A DNA stretch of 64,000 bases from Methylobacterium sp. AMS5 (GTDB lineage Bacteria; Pseudomonadota; Alphaproteobacteria; Rhizobiales; Beijerinckiaceae). The stretch spans positions 2,857,501-2,921,500 of the forward strand of contig NZ_CP006992.1 in NCBI RefSeq assembly GCF_001542815.1, read 5' to 3'. This document shows positions 1 to 9,706 of the stretch, one piece after another; position 1 is the first letter of the stretch, and every line of letters starts with the position of its first letter. The notes beneath the pieces were generated by a model. That model was not told where the DNA came from. It ran no database searches and saw only the letters and a list, made by a program, of their open reading frames with translations. Both the position numbers and the translations under genes were made by a program.

Positions 1-2
1 GC

Positions 3-980
3 GACGAGGCGGAGCGCGACGGGCTCAAGACCATCGCCTTCCCGCCCGATCTCGTCGCCCGCATCGACGACGATCCCAGCGTCGCCCGGCTGATCGACGG
101 CGAATCGCGCCTGTTCGCCTCTCGCGTCGCCGGCCGCGAGGGTCAAAGGGCGCAGTTGCGCGAACGCGTCGAGCAACTGCGCCAGGAGATCGACGGGCTC
201 ACCAAGCAGGCCGCGGCGAAGGACCGGGAGATCAACCTGATCGGCCACGAACTCGGCGGCGTGCGCGACCTCTATGCCAAGAACCTCGTGCCGCTCTCCC
301 GCGTCACCGCCCTGGAGCGCGACGCCGCCCGACTCGAAGGCGAGCGCGGCCAGCTCGTCGCCTCGACGGCCTCGGCGCGCGGCAAGATCGCCGAGACCGA
401 GCTGCAGATCATCCAGATCGACGGCGAGATGCGCACCGAGACCGGCAAGGATCTGGCCGAGATCCGCGGCAAGTGGTCGGAGCTGCGCGAGAAGCGCGTG
501 GCGGCGGAAGACCAGCTCAAGCGGGTCGAGCTGCGCGCGCCGCAGGACGGCTTCGTGCATCAGATGAGCGTGCACACGGTCGGCGGCCTCGTCGTGCCGA
601 GCGAGCCGGCGATGCTGATCGTGCCGGCCTCCGATCAGTTGCTGGTGGAGGTGCGGGTGCAGCCGCAGGACATCGACAACGTCCGGCTCGGCCAGAAGGC
701 GGTACTGCGTTTCCCCGCCTTCAACACGCGCACGACGCCGGAGATCGACGGCGAGGTGACCCGCGTCTCGGCGGACGTGACCCAGGACGTCAAGACCGGG
801 CAGAGCTACTACACGGCGCGCATCCGCATCCGCGAGGACCAGAAGGAGCGGCTGAAGGGCCTGCGGCTGGTGCCGGGCATGCCGGTCGAGTCCTTCACCC
901 AGATCGGCGAGCGCTCGGTCCTGTCCTATCTCACCAAGCCGCTCACCGACCAGATTGCAAAAGCGTGGCGGGAGCGCTGA
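3..980 (+). CDS. HlyD-family type I secretion membrane fusion protein (5' end outside window)
   Basis: This is the C-terminal part of a periplasmic adaptor that links an inner-membrane ABC exporter to an outer-membrane channel. The frame is open from the first bases of the window, so the start lies upstream. The visible part has a long heptad-rich alpha-hairpin, then the second lipoyl-like half (DGFVHQMSVHTVGG) and the beta-barrel segment ending LRLVPGMPVESF, which is the usual HlyD C-terminus. The exporter and substrate are probably encoded upstream of the window. The family call is firm; the substrate is unknown. Confidence 0.9.
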   Translation, partial: DEAERDGLKTIAFPPDLVARIDDDPSVARLIDGESRLFASRVAGREGQRAQLRERVEQLRQEIDGLTKQAAAKDREINLIGHELGGVRDLYAKNLVPLSRVTALERDAARLEGERGQLVASTASARGKIAETELQIIQIDGEMRTETGKDLAEIRGKWSELREKRVAAEDQLKRVELRAPQDGFVHQMSVHTVGGLVVPSEPAMLIVPASDQLLVEVRVQPQDIDNVRLGQKAVLRFPAFNTRTTPEIDGEVTRVSADVTQDVKTGQSYYTARIRIREDQKERLKGLRLVPGMPVESFTQIGERSVLSYLTKPLTDQIAKAWRER

Positions 981-1049
981 CAATCTTGCCTCACAGGCGC
1001 GTTGTCTGATAAGGCGACCGCCTCCCCGCGATGTCGCTGATGTCATCGC

Positions 1050-1077
1050 CGGAGCGTCCCCGTGGCGCTCCGTTCCT
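1050..1077 (+). terminator. weak hairpin after the HlyD gene
   Basis: CGGAGCG and CGCTCCG form a 7-bp stem around a 9-base loop, followed by a short pyrimidine run (ttcctt). It lies in the gap between the HlyD gene and rpmJ and could end HlyD transcription, but the U-tract is poor. Confidence 0.35.
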
Positions 1078-1132
1078 TCGAGACACTTGAACAACAGGCG
1101 GCCGGTCTCGAATCCGTGCCGATGTGAGACCG

Positions 1133-1258
1133 ATGAAGATTCGCAACTCGCTCAAGTCGCTGCGCGGCCGTCACCGCGATAACCAGCTCGTGCGCCGCAA
1201 GGGCCGCGTCTACGTCATCAACAAGACCCAGAAGCGCTTCAAGGCCCGCCAGGGCTGA
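1133..1258 (+). CDS. rpmJ: 50S ribosomal protein L36 (rpmJ), 41 aa
   Basis: A 41-codon frame starting [10 protein letters not shown] and ending [11 protein letters not shown]. This is the alphaproteobacterial zinc-free (C-minus) form of L36: the four-residue Cys/His zinc site of the 37-38 residue form is absent and the protein has the longer basic tail. L36 is a small basic protein of the large ribosomal subunit. As in many alphaproteobacteria it stands alone rather than in the spc operon. A hairpin follows the stop by five bases, so it is probably a single-gene transcript. Confidence 0.95.
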   Translation: MKIRNSLKSLRGRHRDNQLVRRKGRVYVINKTQKRFKARQG

Positions 1259-1262
1259 TTCC

Positions 1263-1291
1263 TCGGTGCCGCGATTCGCACGCGGCACCGA
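1263..1291 (+). terminator. hairpin immediately downstream of rpmJ
   Basis: CGGTGCCGCG and CGCGGCACCG form a perfect 10-bp stem with a 7-base loop (plus an outer T-A pair). No U-tract follows, so it may be a terminator that needs Rho or a 3'-end stabiliser. Confidence 0.5.
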
Positions 1292-1335
1292 AGCGCGTTG
1301 ACGGGAGCTGGGTTCGGGGTGGAAGCTCCGGACCT

Positions 1336-1944
1336 ATGGACGCTCGCCGCACCTCACTCCTGACCGCCCTTTGCCTCGGCCTCGCGCTCGTAGGCAGTGC
1401 GTCAACCGCCAGCCTCGCGGCAGCCGATAAGGCGCGGCCGGAGAAGGAGCGCAAGGCGCATCCGCCGGTCAGTCTCGACGATCTCTACGCCCGCCTCAAG
1501 CAGGCCGAGGACGAGACCGAGGCCAAGGCCGTCGCCACATTGATCGAGCGGCGTCTCGGCCGCTCCGGCAGCGCGACAGCCGACCTCCTTTCCGATCGTG
1601 CCCGGCAGGCGATGAGCGGCAACGACCTGCCGCTCGCCGTCGAACTGATGGATCGCTCCGTTTCCCTCGAGCCGAACTGGTCCGAAGGCTGGAGCCGGCG
1701 CGCGACCCTGTTCTGGCGCCTGTCCGACACTGCGACCGCCATTGCCGACCTGCAGCGCGCGCTTGTGCTGGAGCCGCGCCATTTCGAGGCCTGGGCCGCG
1801 CTCGGCAAGCTCTACCTTGCTCAGGACGACAAGGGCCGGGCCCTCGACGCCTTCCGCCGGGCGGAAGCGCTCTACCCGCAATGGGACGTGCTCAAGAAGG
1901 CGATCGAGCGTTTGACACCCGAAGTGCAGGGACGCGATCTCTGA
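1336..1944 (+). CDS. secreted tetratricopeptide-repeat protein, 202 aa
   Basis: The first 30 residues form an export signal: a basic start (MDARRTS), a hydrophobic core, and a likely cleavage after ASLAAA. Two TPR units follow at about residues 95-180 (LAVELMDRSVSLEPNWSEGW and ATAIADLQRALVLEPRHFEA). TPRs are protein-docking helices, so this is probably a periplasmic scaffold, but the partner is unknown. It ends 10 bases before the following alpha/beta hydrolase gene, which suggests co-transcription. Function beyond the fold cannot be read. Confidence 0.8.
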   Translation: MDARRTSLLTALCLGLALVGSASTASLAAADKARPEKERKAHPPVSLDDLYARLKQAEDETEAKAVATLIERRLGRSGSATADLLSDRARQAMSGNDLPLAVELMDRSVSLEPNWSEGWSRRATLFWRLSDTATAIADLQRALVLEPRHFEAWAALGKLYLAQDDKGRALDAFRRAEALYPQWDVLKKAIERLTPEVQGRDL

Positions 1945-1954
1945 TTCGCGTCCC

Positions 1955-2950
1955 GTGAGCCTCGCCGAACCTCTCCGCCTCGCCGCCGGCCTGCTGGCAT
2001 CGGCCTTCGGCCTCGTCGCGCTGCTGCTCCTCTGCGCCGCGGTGGCGACCCGGCTGATCGCGTGGCGCGTCGAGGCACGCTATCCGGCGGCCGACCAAAG
2101 CGTCGCGATCGCGGGAGGCCGGATCGCCTATCTGGAGGATGGGCCCGAGACGGGGGCGCGAGGCACGGTCGTCCTGCTCCACGGCGCCTCGGCGAACGCC
2201 TATGACCCGATGGAGGGCGTTGGTCGGCACCTCGCCCGATCCGGCTTTCGCGTCATCGCCTTCGATCGGCCGGGCTACGGCAATAGCGACCGAATCAGCG
2301 GCGCGGACGCCGCCTCACCAGCCTTCCAGGGGCGGGCGCTGGGACAGGCCCTCGATCGACTCGGCACCGGGCCGGTGATCCTGCTCGGTCATTCCTGGTC
2401 CGGTGCGCTTGCGCTGCGGATGGCCCTCGACCGGCCCGAGCAGGTGGCTGGCCTCGTCCTCGTGGCGCCCGTGGCCATGCCGTTTCCGTCGCGTCCGCTG
2501 CCTTGGTGGGCGCGAATCGCCTTGGCACAGCCGGTGACGTGGCTGCTCACCCAGACCGTCGCCGTCCCGATCGGCCTCTCCTACCTGCCCTCGGTCGGGA
2601 GAAGCGTGTTCAAGCCGGAAGCACCGGTCGAGAACTACATCGCGGCGAGCCGGGCGCCGCTGATTCTCCGACCGGGTCCGGCGCTTGCCAACATCCGGGA
2701 TCTCGCCGGACTGCCCGCCGCGCTCGCCGAGCAGGCGCCGCGCTACGAAAACATTGCCGTGCCCACCGTGATCGTGGCCGGCGAAGCCGATCCCGTCGTC
2801 CAAACCCGCCTGCAGACCGATCCGCTGAGCCGGGCGATGCCGCATGCCCGGCGCGTCGTGCTGCCGGGCGCCGGGCATATGCTGACCTACACCGCCCCCG
2901 ACACGCTCCTGCGCGAGGTCGAGGCGTTACCGGAGGCGATCGCGCGGTAG
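1955..2950 (+). CDS. membrane-anchored alpha/beta-fold hydrolase, 331 aa
   Basis: GTG start. One N-terminal membrane helix (residues 9-32) is followed by an alpha/beta hydrolase domain. The oxyanion-hole HG sits in VVLLHGAS, the nucleophile elbow is GHSWSG with Ser147, the acidic residue is in VAGEADPVV and the histidine in GAGHMLTY, giving a complete Ser-Asp-His triad. It is probably an esterase- or lipase-like enzyme acting at the membrane; the substrate cannot be predicted. It sits 10 bases after the TPR gene and converges with pyk. Confidence 0.85.
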   Translation: MSLAEPLRLAAGLLASAFGLVALLLLCAAVATRLIAWRVEARYPAADQSVAIAGGRIAYLEDGPETGARGTVVLLHGASANAYDPMEGVGRHLARSGFRVIAFDRPGYGNSDRISGADAASPAFQGRALGQALDRLGTGPVILLGHSWSGALALRMALDRPEQVAGLVLVAPVAMPFPSRPLPWWARIALAQPVTWLLTQTVAVPIGLSYLPSVGRSVFKPEAPVENYIAASRAPLILRPGPALANIRDLAGLPAALAEQAPRYENIAVPTVIVAGEADPVVQTRLQTDPLSRAMPHARRVVLPGAGHMLTYTAPDTLLREVEALPEAIAR

Positions 2951-3001
2951 AACCGCCGCGCGATCCAGCGTCCGCCTGGATACGATCTCCGGGTGGACGC
3001 G

Positions 3002-4450
3002 TCAGGCCCGCTCGGCGTGCTCGCGGGTGACGAAGGCGATGCGGACCATGTTGGTCGCCCCCGGAATGCCGAACGGCACGCCGGCCACGATGATCACCCG
3101 GTCGCCGATCTCGGCGAAGCGCTCGCGCACCGCGAATTTCGCGGCGCGGAAGGCCATGTCGTCCACGTCGCTGGCATCCTTGGTGACGATCGGGTGCACG
3201 CCCCAGGCCATGGTGAGGCGCCGCGCCGTCTCGCGCTTCGGCGTCAGCGCGATGACGCTGGCATTGGGCCGGGCGCGCGCCAGCCGCAGCACCGTCGAAC
3301 CCGAATGGGTCCAGGCCATGATCGAGCGCAGGCTCAGCGCCTCGACGATCTGGTGGGCCGCGGCCGCGATGGCGTCGGAGGCCGTCGGCTCCGGCTCGGA
3401 ACGCTGCGCCATCAGGATCGACCAGTAGAGCGCGTCGCGCTCCACCTGCTCGGCGATGCGGTTCATGGTGCCGATCGCCTCGACCGGAAAGTCGCCGGCG
3501 GCGCTTTCGGCCGAGAGCATCACCGCATCCGCGCCCTCGTAGACGGCGGTGGCCACGTCCGACACCTCGGCGCGGGTCGGCACCGGCGAGGTGATCATCG
3601 ATTCGAGCATCTGCGTCGCGACGACGACCGGCTTGCCGAGCCGGCGCGCGCCACGGGTGATGCGCTTCTGCACACCCGGCACCTGTTCGAGCGGCATCTC
3701 GACGCCGAGGTCGCCGCGGGCGACCATGATGCCGTCGGAGATCTCGATGATCTCGTCGAGGCGGGTGAGTGCCTGCGGCTTCTCGATCTTGGCCATCACC
3801 AGGGCACGCCCGGCGGCGACCTTCTTGACCTCCGCCACGTCTTCCGGGCGCTGCACGAAGGACACCGCGATCCAGTCGGCGCCGGCCGCGAGGCCCGCTT
3901 CCAGATCACCGCGATCCTTCTCGGTCATCGCCGGCACCGGCAGCACGGTGTGGGGCAGCGACACGCCCTTGCGATTCGAGATGCGGCCGCCGACTTCGAC
4001 ACGGGTGACCGCACGCCCCTCGCTCACCTCGGTGACGACGAGGCGAAGCTTGCCGTCGTCGATCAGGATGCCGTGACTGGGCTCCAGCGCCGACAGGATC
4101 TCGGGATGAGGAAGGAAGACGCGGTCGGTATCGCCCGGCGTCGGGTCCGAATCGAGCACGAAGGTCTGGCCGTTCTCGAGCACGGCCGCATCGCCCACGA
4201 AGGTGCCGAGCCGCAGCTTCGGCCCCTGAAGGTCCACGAGGATGCCGATGGGGCGCTTGGCCTCGCGCTCGATGGTGCGGATCACCTCGATGCGTTCGGG
4301 CAGCTTCTCGCGAGCCAGATGGCTCATATTGATGCGGAACACGTCCGCACCGGCGTGGAACAGCTTCTCGATCATCTCCGGCGTGTCGGATGCCGGGCCG
4401 AGGGTGGCGACGATCTTGGTGCGGCGCGAGCGCTTCAAAGGGGCCTCCAT
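3002..4450 (-). CDS. pyk: pyruvate kinase, 482 aa
   Basis: Converts phosphoenolpyruvate and ADP to pyruvate and ATP in the cytoplasm. The protein opens MEAPLKRSRRTKIVATLGPAS, the classical start of the TIM-barrel A domain. The active-site signature is VMAKIEKPQAL (catalytic Lys), with the metal/phosphate region MVARGDLGVEM and the MLSAESAAGDFP block. The frame stays open upstream, but this ATG gives the normal family length (about 480 aa), and the upstream extension is low-complexity. In a serine-cycle methylotroph the enzyme competes with PEP carboxylase for PEP. Divergent from the outer-membrane protein gene. Confidence 0.97.
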   Translation of the reverse strand: MEAPLKRSRRTKIVATLGPASDTPEMIEKLFHAGADVFRINMSHLAREKLPERIEVIRTIEREAKRPIGILVDLQGPKLRLGTFVGDAAVLENGQTFVLDSDPTPGDTDRVFLPHPEILSALEPSHGILIDDGKLRLVVTEVSEGRAVTRVEVGGRISNRKGVSLPHTVLPVPAMTEKDRGDLEAGLAAGADWIAVSFVQRPEDVAEVKKVAAGRALVMAKIEKPQALTRLDEIIEISDGIMVARGDLGVEMPLEQVPGVQKRITRGARRLGKPVVVATQMLESMITSPVPTRAEVSDVATAVYEGADAVMLSAESAAGDFPVEAIGTMNRIAEQVERDALYWSILMAQRSEPEPTASDAIAAAAHQIVEALSLRSIMAWTHSGSTVLRLARARPNASVIALTPKRETARRLTMAWGVHPIVTKDASDVDDMAFRAAKFAVRERFAEIGDRVIIVAGVPFGIPGATNMVRIAFVTREHAERA

Positions 4451-4806
4451 CAGACCCGCTGGACCCGCAGGGCGCGTTGATCGCGTGCGGGAACGGCCCG
4501 GCGGATGGGTGGCGCGCGGGCGGGCGCCAATGGCCGGACGGGGGCTTGGCGGCCACAAGCATCCCCCGGCCCGCGAGGTCAAGGCCGGAGCATCGACGCA
4601 TTTCGAACAGAGGGCTGATACGGGAACTTTTTCGTCGGCTCGCCGTTCGTCGCTGTTAAACTTTCCGAGATCTAGGCGTTTACGCGCTACCCAACGCAAC
4701 TCTGGCGTTATCGACGCTGTGTGTTGCTGGAAAGTCATAGGCAGCTTGGCCGTCTCGCTGGTAACTTAGCCCTCGAAATCAGCATTCTTCGAAGGCGCAC
4801 CCCATC
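4451..4806. other. divergent promoter region between pyk and the outer-membrane protein gene
   Basis: A 356-base non-coding stretch. The part nearest pyk is GC-rich; from about 4610 it becomes richer in A/T, as expected for promoters. GAAGG at 4791-4795 is a ribosome-binding candidate for the right-hand gene. No convincing -35/-10 pair or operator could be assigned by eye. Confidence 0.5.
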
Positions 4807-5664
4807 GTGATCAGAGCTCTCCTCCTGGGCGGCACCGCAGCGCTCGTGAGCACCGCCGCGCTCGCCGCCGATCTGCCGCGCCGCGAGGCTCCGCCGATCG
4901 CGTTCGCACCCATCCCGGTCTTCACCTGGACCGGCTTCTACGCCGGCCTGCACACGGGTTACGCGTTCACCGACAACCCGAACATCCAGACCCGCGGCAA
5001 CGATCCCTTCACCGCCAGCAACGTGACGCTCGCCCGTCGCCCCGCTTCTCTCAAGAGCGAGGTCGATGGCTTCTCCCGCATCGGCGGCGGCTTCGGCTAC
5101 AACCATCAGTTCACGCCGGGCGGCGGCTTCGTGGCCGGTCTGGCCTTCGACGCCACCTGGCTCGACCTCGACAAGCGCACGGGCTTCTACGGCGCGCCGA
5201 ACCCCACCGTCGGCAACGCCAGCGTCTACACGCAGAACCTCGACTTCCTCGGCACCGTCAACGGCAAGCTCGGCTACGCCTTCGACCGGTTCTTCGTCTA
5301 CGGCACCGGCGGTCTCGCGTTCGGCCATGTCAGCTACGGCGCGGACTTCTTCAACCCGGGCGCCACCGTCCTTCAGTACACCGGCGGCGGTCGCAAGATC
5401 TTCGAGACCGGCTACAACTACGGCGGCGGCATCGAGTACGCCATCCCGGTCGACAGCTTCCTGAACTACTTCTCGGTCGGCCGTTGGCTCGGCATCAAGT
5501 CCGACGTGACGATCAAGGCGGAGTACATCCGCTACGATCTCGGCAGCCGCAACGTGCTGATCAACCAAACCGCGCCGACCCCGCCCGGCTCCTACACCTC
5601 GCGCTTCGCCACCGAGGGCAGCCTGATCCGCGCCGGCTTCAACTACAAGTTCAGCGGCCTCTAA
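4807..5664 (+). CDS. outer-membrane beta-barrel protein (Omp25/opacity-like), 285 aa
   Basis: GTG start. A signal peptide (MIRALLLGGTAALVSTAALA) is followed by the ADLPRRE mature start often seen in Rhizobiales surface barrels. The repeated amphipathic strands (FTWTGFYAGLHTGYAF, GKLGYAFDRFFVYGTGGLAFG) and the final strand RAGFNYKFSGL, ending in an aromatic-rich segment, fit an eight-stranded outer-membrane barrel of the Omp25/RopB/Hbp group. Probably a structural surface protein; some relatives bind haem. A strong terminator follows. Confidence 0.85.
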   Translation: MIRALLLGGTAALVSTAALAADLPRREAPPIAFAPIPVFTWTGFYAGLHTGYAFTDNPNIQTRGNDPFTASNVTLARRPASLKSEVDGFSRIGGGFGYNHQFTPGGGFVAGLAFDATWLDLDKRTGFYGAPNPTVGNASVYTQNLDFLGTVNGKLGYAFDRFFVYGTGGLAFGHVSYGADFFNPGATVLQYTGGGRKIFETGYNYGGGIEYAIPVDSFLNYFSVGRWLGIKSDVTIKAEYIRYDLGSRNVLINQTAPTPPGSYTSRFATEGSLIRAGFNYKFSGL

Positions 5665-5693
5665 GCCTCGAACCCCATCGACCGACGACGTTC

Positions 5694-5723
5694 AACGGGC
5701 GCCTCCCACGAGGCGCCCGTTTT
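5694..5723 (+). terminator. Rho-independent terminator of the outer-membrane protein gene
   Basis: A perfect CGGGCGCCTC/GAGGCGCCCG stem with a CCAC loop runs straight into TTTT. AA before the stem can also pair with TT. Confidence 0.9.
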
Positions 5724-5969
5724 CGTTTGGGCCGGTCCGATCGGATGTGGCCGCGGAGAACAGCACTCTTCATCCATCTGGATCGCGGGCTCACGGTGGC
5801 TCGATTGCAAGGCCGCCGTTGGCGATGGCAGGGCGTCCGTTCCATGCCGCGCGTAAACTCGCAGCCGACATGCCGGCCGCGGTGCGAGGGGATGTCGCTC
5901 CCGCACGGCGCGAGGCCTCAAGGGTCGGCGCGCGACAGCACCGATACAAATCGAAGTGGCTGGCCCGGT

Positions 5970-5990
5970 CGCGCCGCGAATCGCGGCGCG
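5970..5990 (-). terminator. perfect palindrome just past the DUF1036 stop
   Basis: CGCGCCGCGA and TCGCGGCGCG are exact inverse complements around one base. It lies 10 bases after the stop of the minus-strand DUF1036 gene, where a terminator is expected, but no U-run follows. The rest of the stretch 5724-5969 shows no gene or clear signal. Confidence 0.4.
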
Positions 5991-5999
5991 CGGCCGTCT

Positions 6000-6455
6000 C
6001 TACGGACCGCCGGCCAGAGGTTGGCCCGGATCGGAGAGCTGGATCGTCCAATTCCGCTGCTGGCCGGTATCGACCTCGATGAAGCCGTTGCGGTCGAAGC
6101 CGCGGGCCAGACAATCCTCGACACCGCGGATGGTGAAGGCGGTGTCGCGGGTACACATCATGGCGCGCCCGCTCCACTCGCCGCCACGACTGTAATCGAC
6201 GGCGAAGAGATAATAGAACTGCGCCGCCAGCGAGCCCTTGAGCAGGGTCTCACAGTTGCGCGGCTTGAGATCCCACCAACCTTCCGTCACCCAGCCCTGC
6301 GCATCCCGGTAGCCCAGGGTCACGCCGACCTTGCTGGCGGTCTGGTTGCACAGGCGCAGATCGGCCGAAGCAGGGAGGGGGAGGAGTGCGGAGGCGGCGG
6401 CGCACAGCCCGAGGACGGCCCTGCGCAGCGAGCGCGCGCTCGCTTGTGTCTGCAT
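6000..6455 (-). CDS. DUF1036 domain secreted protein, 151 aa
   Basis: A signal peptide ends at about PLPASA, leaving a mature protein that opens DLRLCNQTASKVGVTLGYRD. This and GWWDLKPRNCETLLKG are hallmarks of the DUF1036 family, a small cysteine-containing exported domain common in alphaproteobacteria. No enzymatic role is known. It follows gck on the same strand by 52 bases, so the two are probably co-transcribed. Its start codon lies inside a palindromic repeat (6452-6497), so leader folding could affect translation. Confidence 0.85.
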   Translation of the reverse strand: MQTQASARSLRRAVLGLCAAASALLPLPASADLRLCNQTASKVGVTLGYRDAQGWVTEGWWDLKPRNCETLLKGSLAAQFYYLFAVDYSRGGEWSGRAMMCTRDTAFTIRGVEDCLARGFDRNGFIEVDTGQQRNWTIQLSDPGQPLAGGP

Positions 6456-6497
6456 CGTCTTCGTCCAAAAGTCGGTGGCGACCTTTTGGGACGATGC
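6452..6497. repeat. palindromic repeat element, GCATCGTC family (copy 1)
   Basis: Outer arms GCATCGTC and GACGATGC pair exactly; inner arms CCAAAAG and CTTTTGG also pair, with a five-base bulge (ttcgt, 6460-6464) on the left and GTGGC near the loop. The same arms and the internal GGCGACC recur at 14392-14432. It resembles the palindromic intergenic elements common in Rhizobiales. It spans the DUF1036 start codon. Confidence 0.7.
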
Positions 6498-6507
6498 TCC
6501 CGAGAAC

Positions 6508-7821
<1,314 letters not shown>

Positions 7822-8063
7822 GGGCGTCCTCGCGCGGTTCTTGACGGTTCTTGTTTGTGCGTTTGCTTGCCCGAGCGCTGCCGTGTCGGCAAGCCTTCGC
7901 GGTTTCACAAAACTTTCGGGCGCCGGAGCATTCTTTTTGACCCCGGCACCATCCTTGCTCGCCGGTTTACACATCGCCCTGTTACGCAGCGCCCTGCGCA
8001 TGACGGGTCGGCGGTGAGAGCCGCGCCCCTTTCGATCTTGCCGAGGCGGCCCAGATAAGCGCC

Positions 8064-8837
8064 ATGCTGTCCCTTGAACCCGAGACCGAAACCCGCCCCG
8101 AACACCCGATCGAACGCATCGCGGGCGATGCGTCCCTGGGCCTCCTGCTCGTCTGCGAACATGCCTCCAATGCGGTGCCGGAGGATCTCGGTCGACTCGG
8201 CGTGCCGGAAGCCGAATTCTCCCGTCACATCGCCTACGATATCGGGGCCGCCGAGGTGACGCGCCGGCTCGCCGCCCGGCTCGGGGTTCCGGCGGTGCTG
8301 ACGCAGTTCTCCCGGCTCATCATCGATCCGAACCGGGGCCGGCGCGATCCGACTCTGGTGATGCGGCTCTCCGACGGCGCGATCGTGCCCGGAAACGCCC
8401 GGATCGACGCGGCCGGCATCGCCGAGCGGATCCGCCGTTTCTACGTGCCGTTCGACCGCGCCGTGGACGAGGCGGTCGGCCGGTCGGAGGCTGCAGGCGT
8501 GCGTCCGATGTTCGTGACGATCCACAGTTTCACGCCGTTCTGGCGCACCGTCGCCCGGCCCTGGCAGGTCGGCGTCCTCTACGATCGGGATGCGGGGCTG
8601 AGCCGCCTGCTGATCGAGGCGCTCAAGGCCGATCCGGCCGGCCTCTGCGTCGGCGACAACCAGCCCTACGGCGGAGGCCTGCCCGGCGATACGATCGACC
8701 GGCACGCCACCGTCCGCGGCCTGCCCAACGCGCTGATCGAGATCCGCCAGGATCTGATCGACGGGCCCGAGGGCCAGGAGGAATGGGCGCAGCGCTTCGC
8801 CCGCATCCTGAGGCCGATGCTGCGTCCGCCCGCTTGA
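8064..8837 (+). CDS. N-formylglutamate amidohydrolase family protein, 257 aa
   Basis: Shows the family opening LLVCEHASNAVPEDLG, the FSRLIIDPNR region, and HSFTPFW and GDNQPYGGGLPGDTIDRHA further on, where metal-binding residues are expected. Members release glutamate from N-formylglutamate at the end of a histidine degradation route, but many alphaproteobacterial paralogues sit outside hut operons, as here, and may act on other N-formyl compounds. Divergent from gck with 242 bases between starts. Confidence 0.85.
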   Translation: MLSLEPETETRPEHPIERIAGDASLGLLLVCEHASNAVPEDLGRLGVPEAEFSRHIAYDIGAAEVTRRLAARLGVPAVLTQFSRLIIDPNRGRRDPTLVMRLSDGAIVPGNARIDAAGIAERIRRFYVPFDRAVDEAVGRSEAAGVRPMFVTIHSFTPFWRTVARPWQVGVLYDRDAGLSRLLIEALKADPAGLCVGDNQPYGGGLPGDTIDRHATVRGLPNALIEIRQDLIDGPEGQEEWAQRFARILRPMLRPPA

Positions 8838-8841
8838 CGGA

Positions 8842-8875
8842 AGGGGATCGCAGGGCGACCTCTGCGTGATCCCCT
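8842..8875 (+). terminator. strong hairpin between the amidohydrolase and DUF1244 genes
   Basis: AGGGGATC pairs with GATCCCCT, and GCAG with CTGC inside it. There is no U-tract. It ends 20 bases before the chosen DUF1244 start and argues against the in-frame upstream start at 8866, which would lie inside it. Confidence 0.5.
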
Positions 8876-8895
8876 CGACAGCGAAAGCCGCCCCC

Positions 8896-9228
8896 ATGAC
8901 CGAGCCCATGACCGGTATCACGACCGGAATCGATTCCGCGACGCAGACCGAGTTGGAGGCGGCCGTGTTCCGCCGCCTCGTCTCGCACCTGCGCAACCGC
9001 ACCGATGTGCAGAACATCGACTTGATGAATCTCGCCGGCTTCTGCCGCAACTGCCTGTCGAACTGGCTGAAAGACGCGGCCGACGAGCGCGGCCTCGCTC
9101 TCTCGAAGGATCAGAGCCGCGAGCACGTCTACGGCATGCCCTACGAGGAATGGAAGCAGAAGTACCAGACCGAGGCGGGCCCCGAGCAGCAGGCGCGCTT
9201 TTCCGCCGCCCAGACCGGCGGTCACTGA
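8896..9228 (+). CDS. DUF1244 domain protein, 110 aa
   Basis: A small cytoplasmic protein with the DUF1244 core: VFRRLVSHLRNRTDVQNIDL, then GFCRNCLSNW with two conserved cysteines, and the MPYEEWKQKYQ tail. The family is widespread in proteobacteria and its function is unknown; the paired cysteines hint at metal or redox chemistry. The ATG at 8896 is preferred over 8866 because of the intervening hairpin; the ATG at 8908 is also possible. Confidence 0.85.
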   Translation: MTEPMTGITTGIDSATQTELEAAVFRRLVSHLRNRTDVQNIDLMNLAGFCRNCLSNWLKDAADERGLALSKDQSREHVYGMPYEEWKQKYQTEAGPEQQARFSAAQTGGH

Positions 9229-9333
9229 GGGGAGCGTCGGCATCAACGAGCAGGTAAGGTTGATGCCGTAATCCCCAGGCATCCGGCGTGGGTCCTCGGA
9301 CGCACGCCACCCCTCGCGTGAAGGAGCGCTGCC

Positions 9334-9600
9334 ATGGCCGCCTCGCCTGCCCCTGCCGTCGACCCGTCCTCGGTCGCCGCCGACCAGCTCAAGAGCATCA
9401 TCGAGCGCATCGAGCGTCTCGAAGAGGAGAAGGCCGGCATCGCGGGCGACATCAAGGATGTCTACGCCGAAGCCAAGGCCAACGGCTTCGATGTGAAGGT
9501 GCTGCGCAAGATCATCTCCCTGCGCAAGCGCGACCACGACGAGCGCCAGGAGGAAGAGGCGATCCTCGAACTCTACCTCCAGGCACTCGGCATGGCGTAG
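9334..9600 (+). CDS. GapR-like DUF2312 nucleoid-associated protein, 88 aa
   Basis: Clear DUF2312 family: an alpha-helical coiled coil ([20 protein letters not shown]) followed by the conserved [19 protein letters not shown] and the basic [10 protein letters not shown] helix. In Caulobacter the homologue GapR tetramerises around overtwisted DNA and helps DNA replication and gyrase action. The family match is strong; the role here is by homology. AAGGAGCG upstream is a good ribosome-binding site. Confidence 0.9.
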   Translation: MAASPAPAVDPSSVAADQLKSIIERIERLEEEKAGIAGDIKDVYAEAKANGFDVKVLRKIISLRKRDHDERQEEEAILELYLQALGMA

Positions 9601-9601
9601 C

Positions 9602-9705
9602 CGTCCGCCGTCATCGCGAGGCGGAGCCGAAGCGATCCCATGCGGTGCCCTTACCGGGGGTTATCACGCCGTTGGATGGCTTCGCCCCGCCGCGACGGAC
9701 GCCGG
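9602..9705. repeat. degenerate palindromic dispersed repeat
   Basis: The left half (CGTCATCGCGAGGCGGAGCC then GAAGCGATCC) and the right half (GGATGGCTTCGCC then CCGCCGCGACGGACG) are imperfect inverse complements around a short centre. A 16-base piece, CGTCATCGCGAGGCGG at 9609-9624, recurs inverted at 63871-63886. Similar intergenic palindromes are common in Rhizobiales. It lies between two convergent genes. Confidence 0.55.
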
Positions 9706-9706
9706 G

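Noticed and set aside
4451..4738. N-terminal extension of pyruvate kinase by 96 codons
   Set aside because: The extension is Pro/Arg-rich with no family similarity, while the internal ATG gives the standard start of the enzyme.
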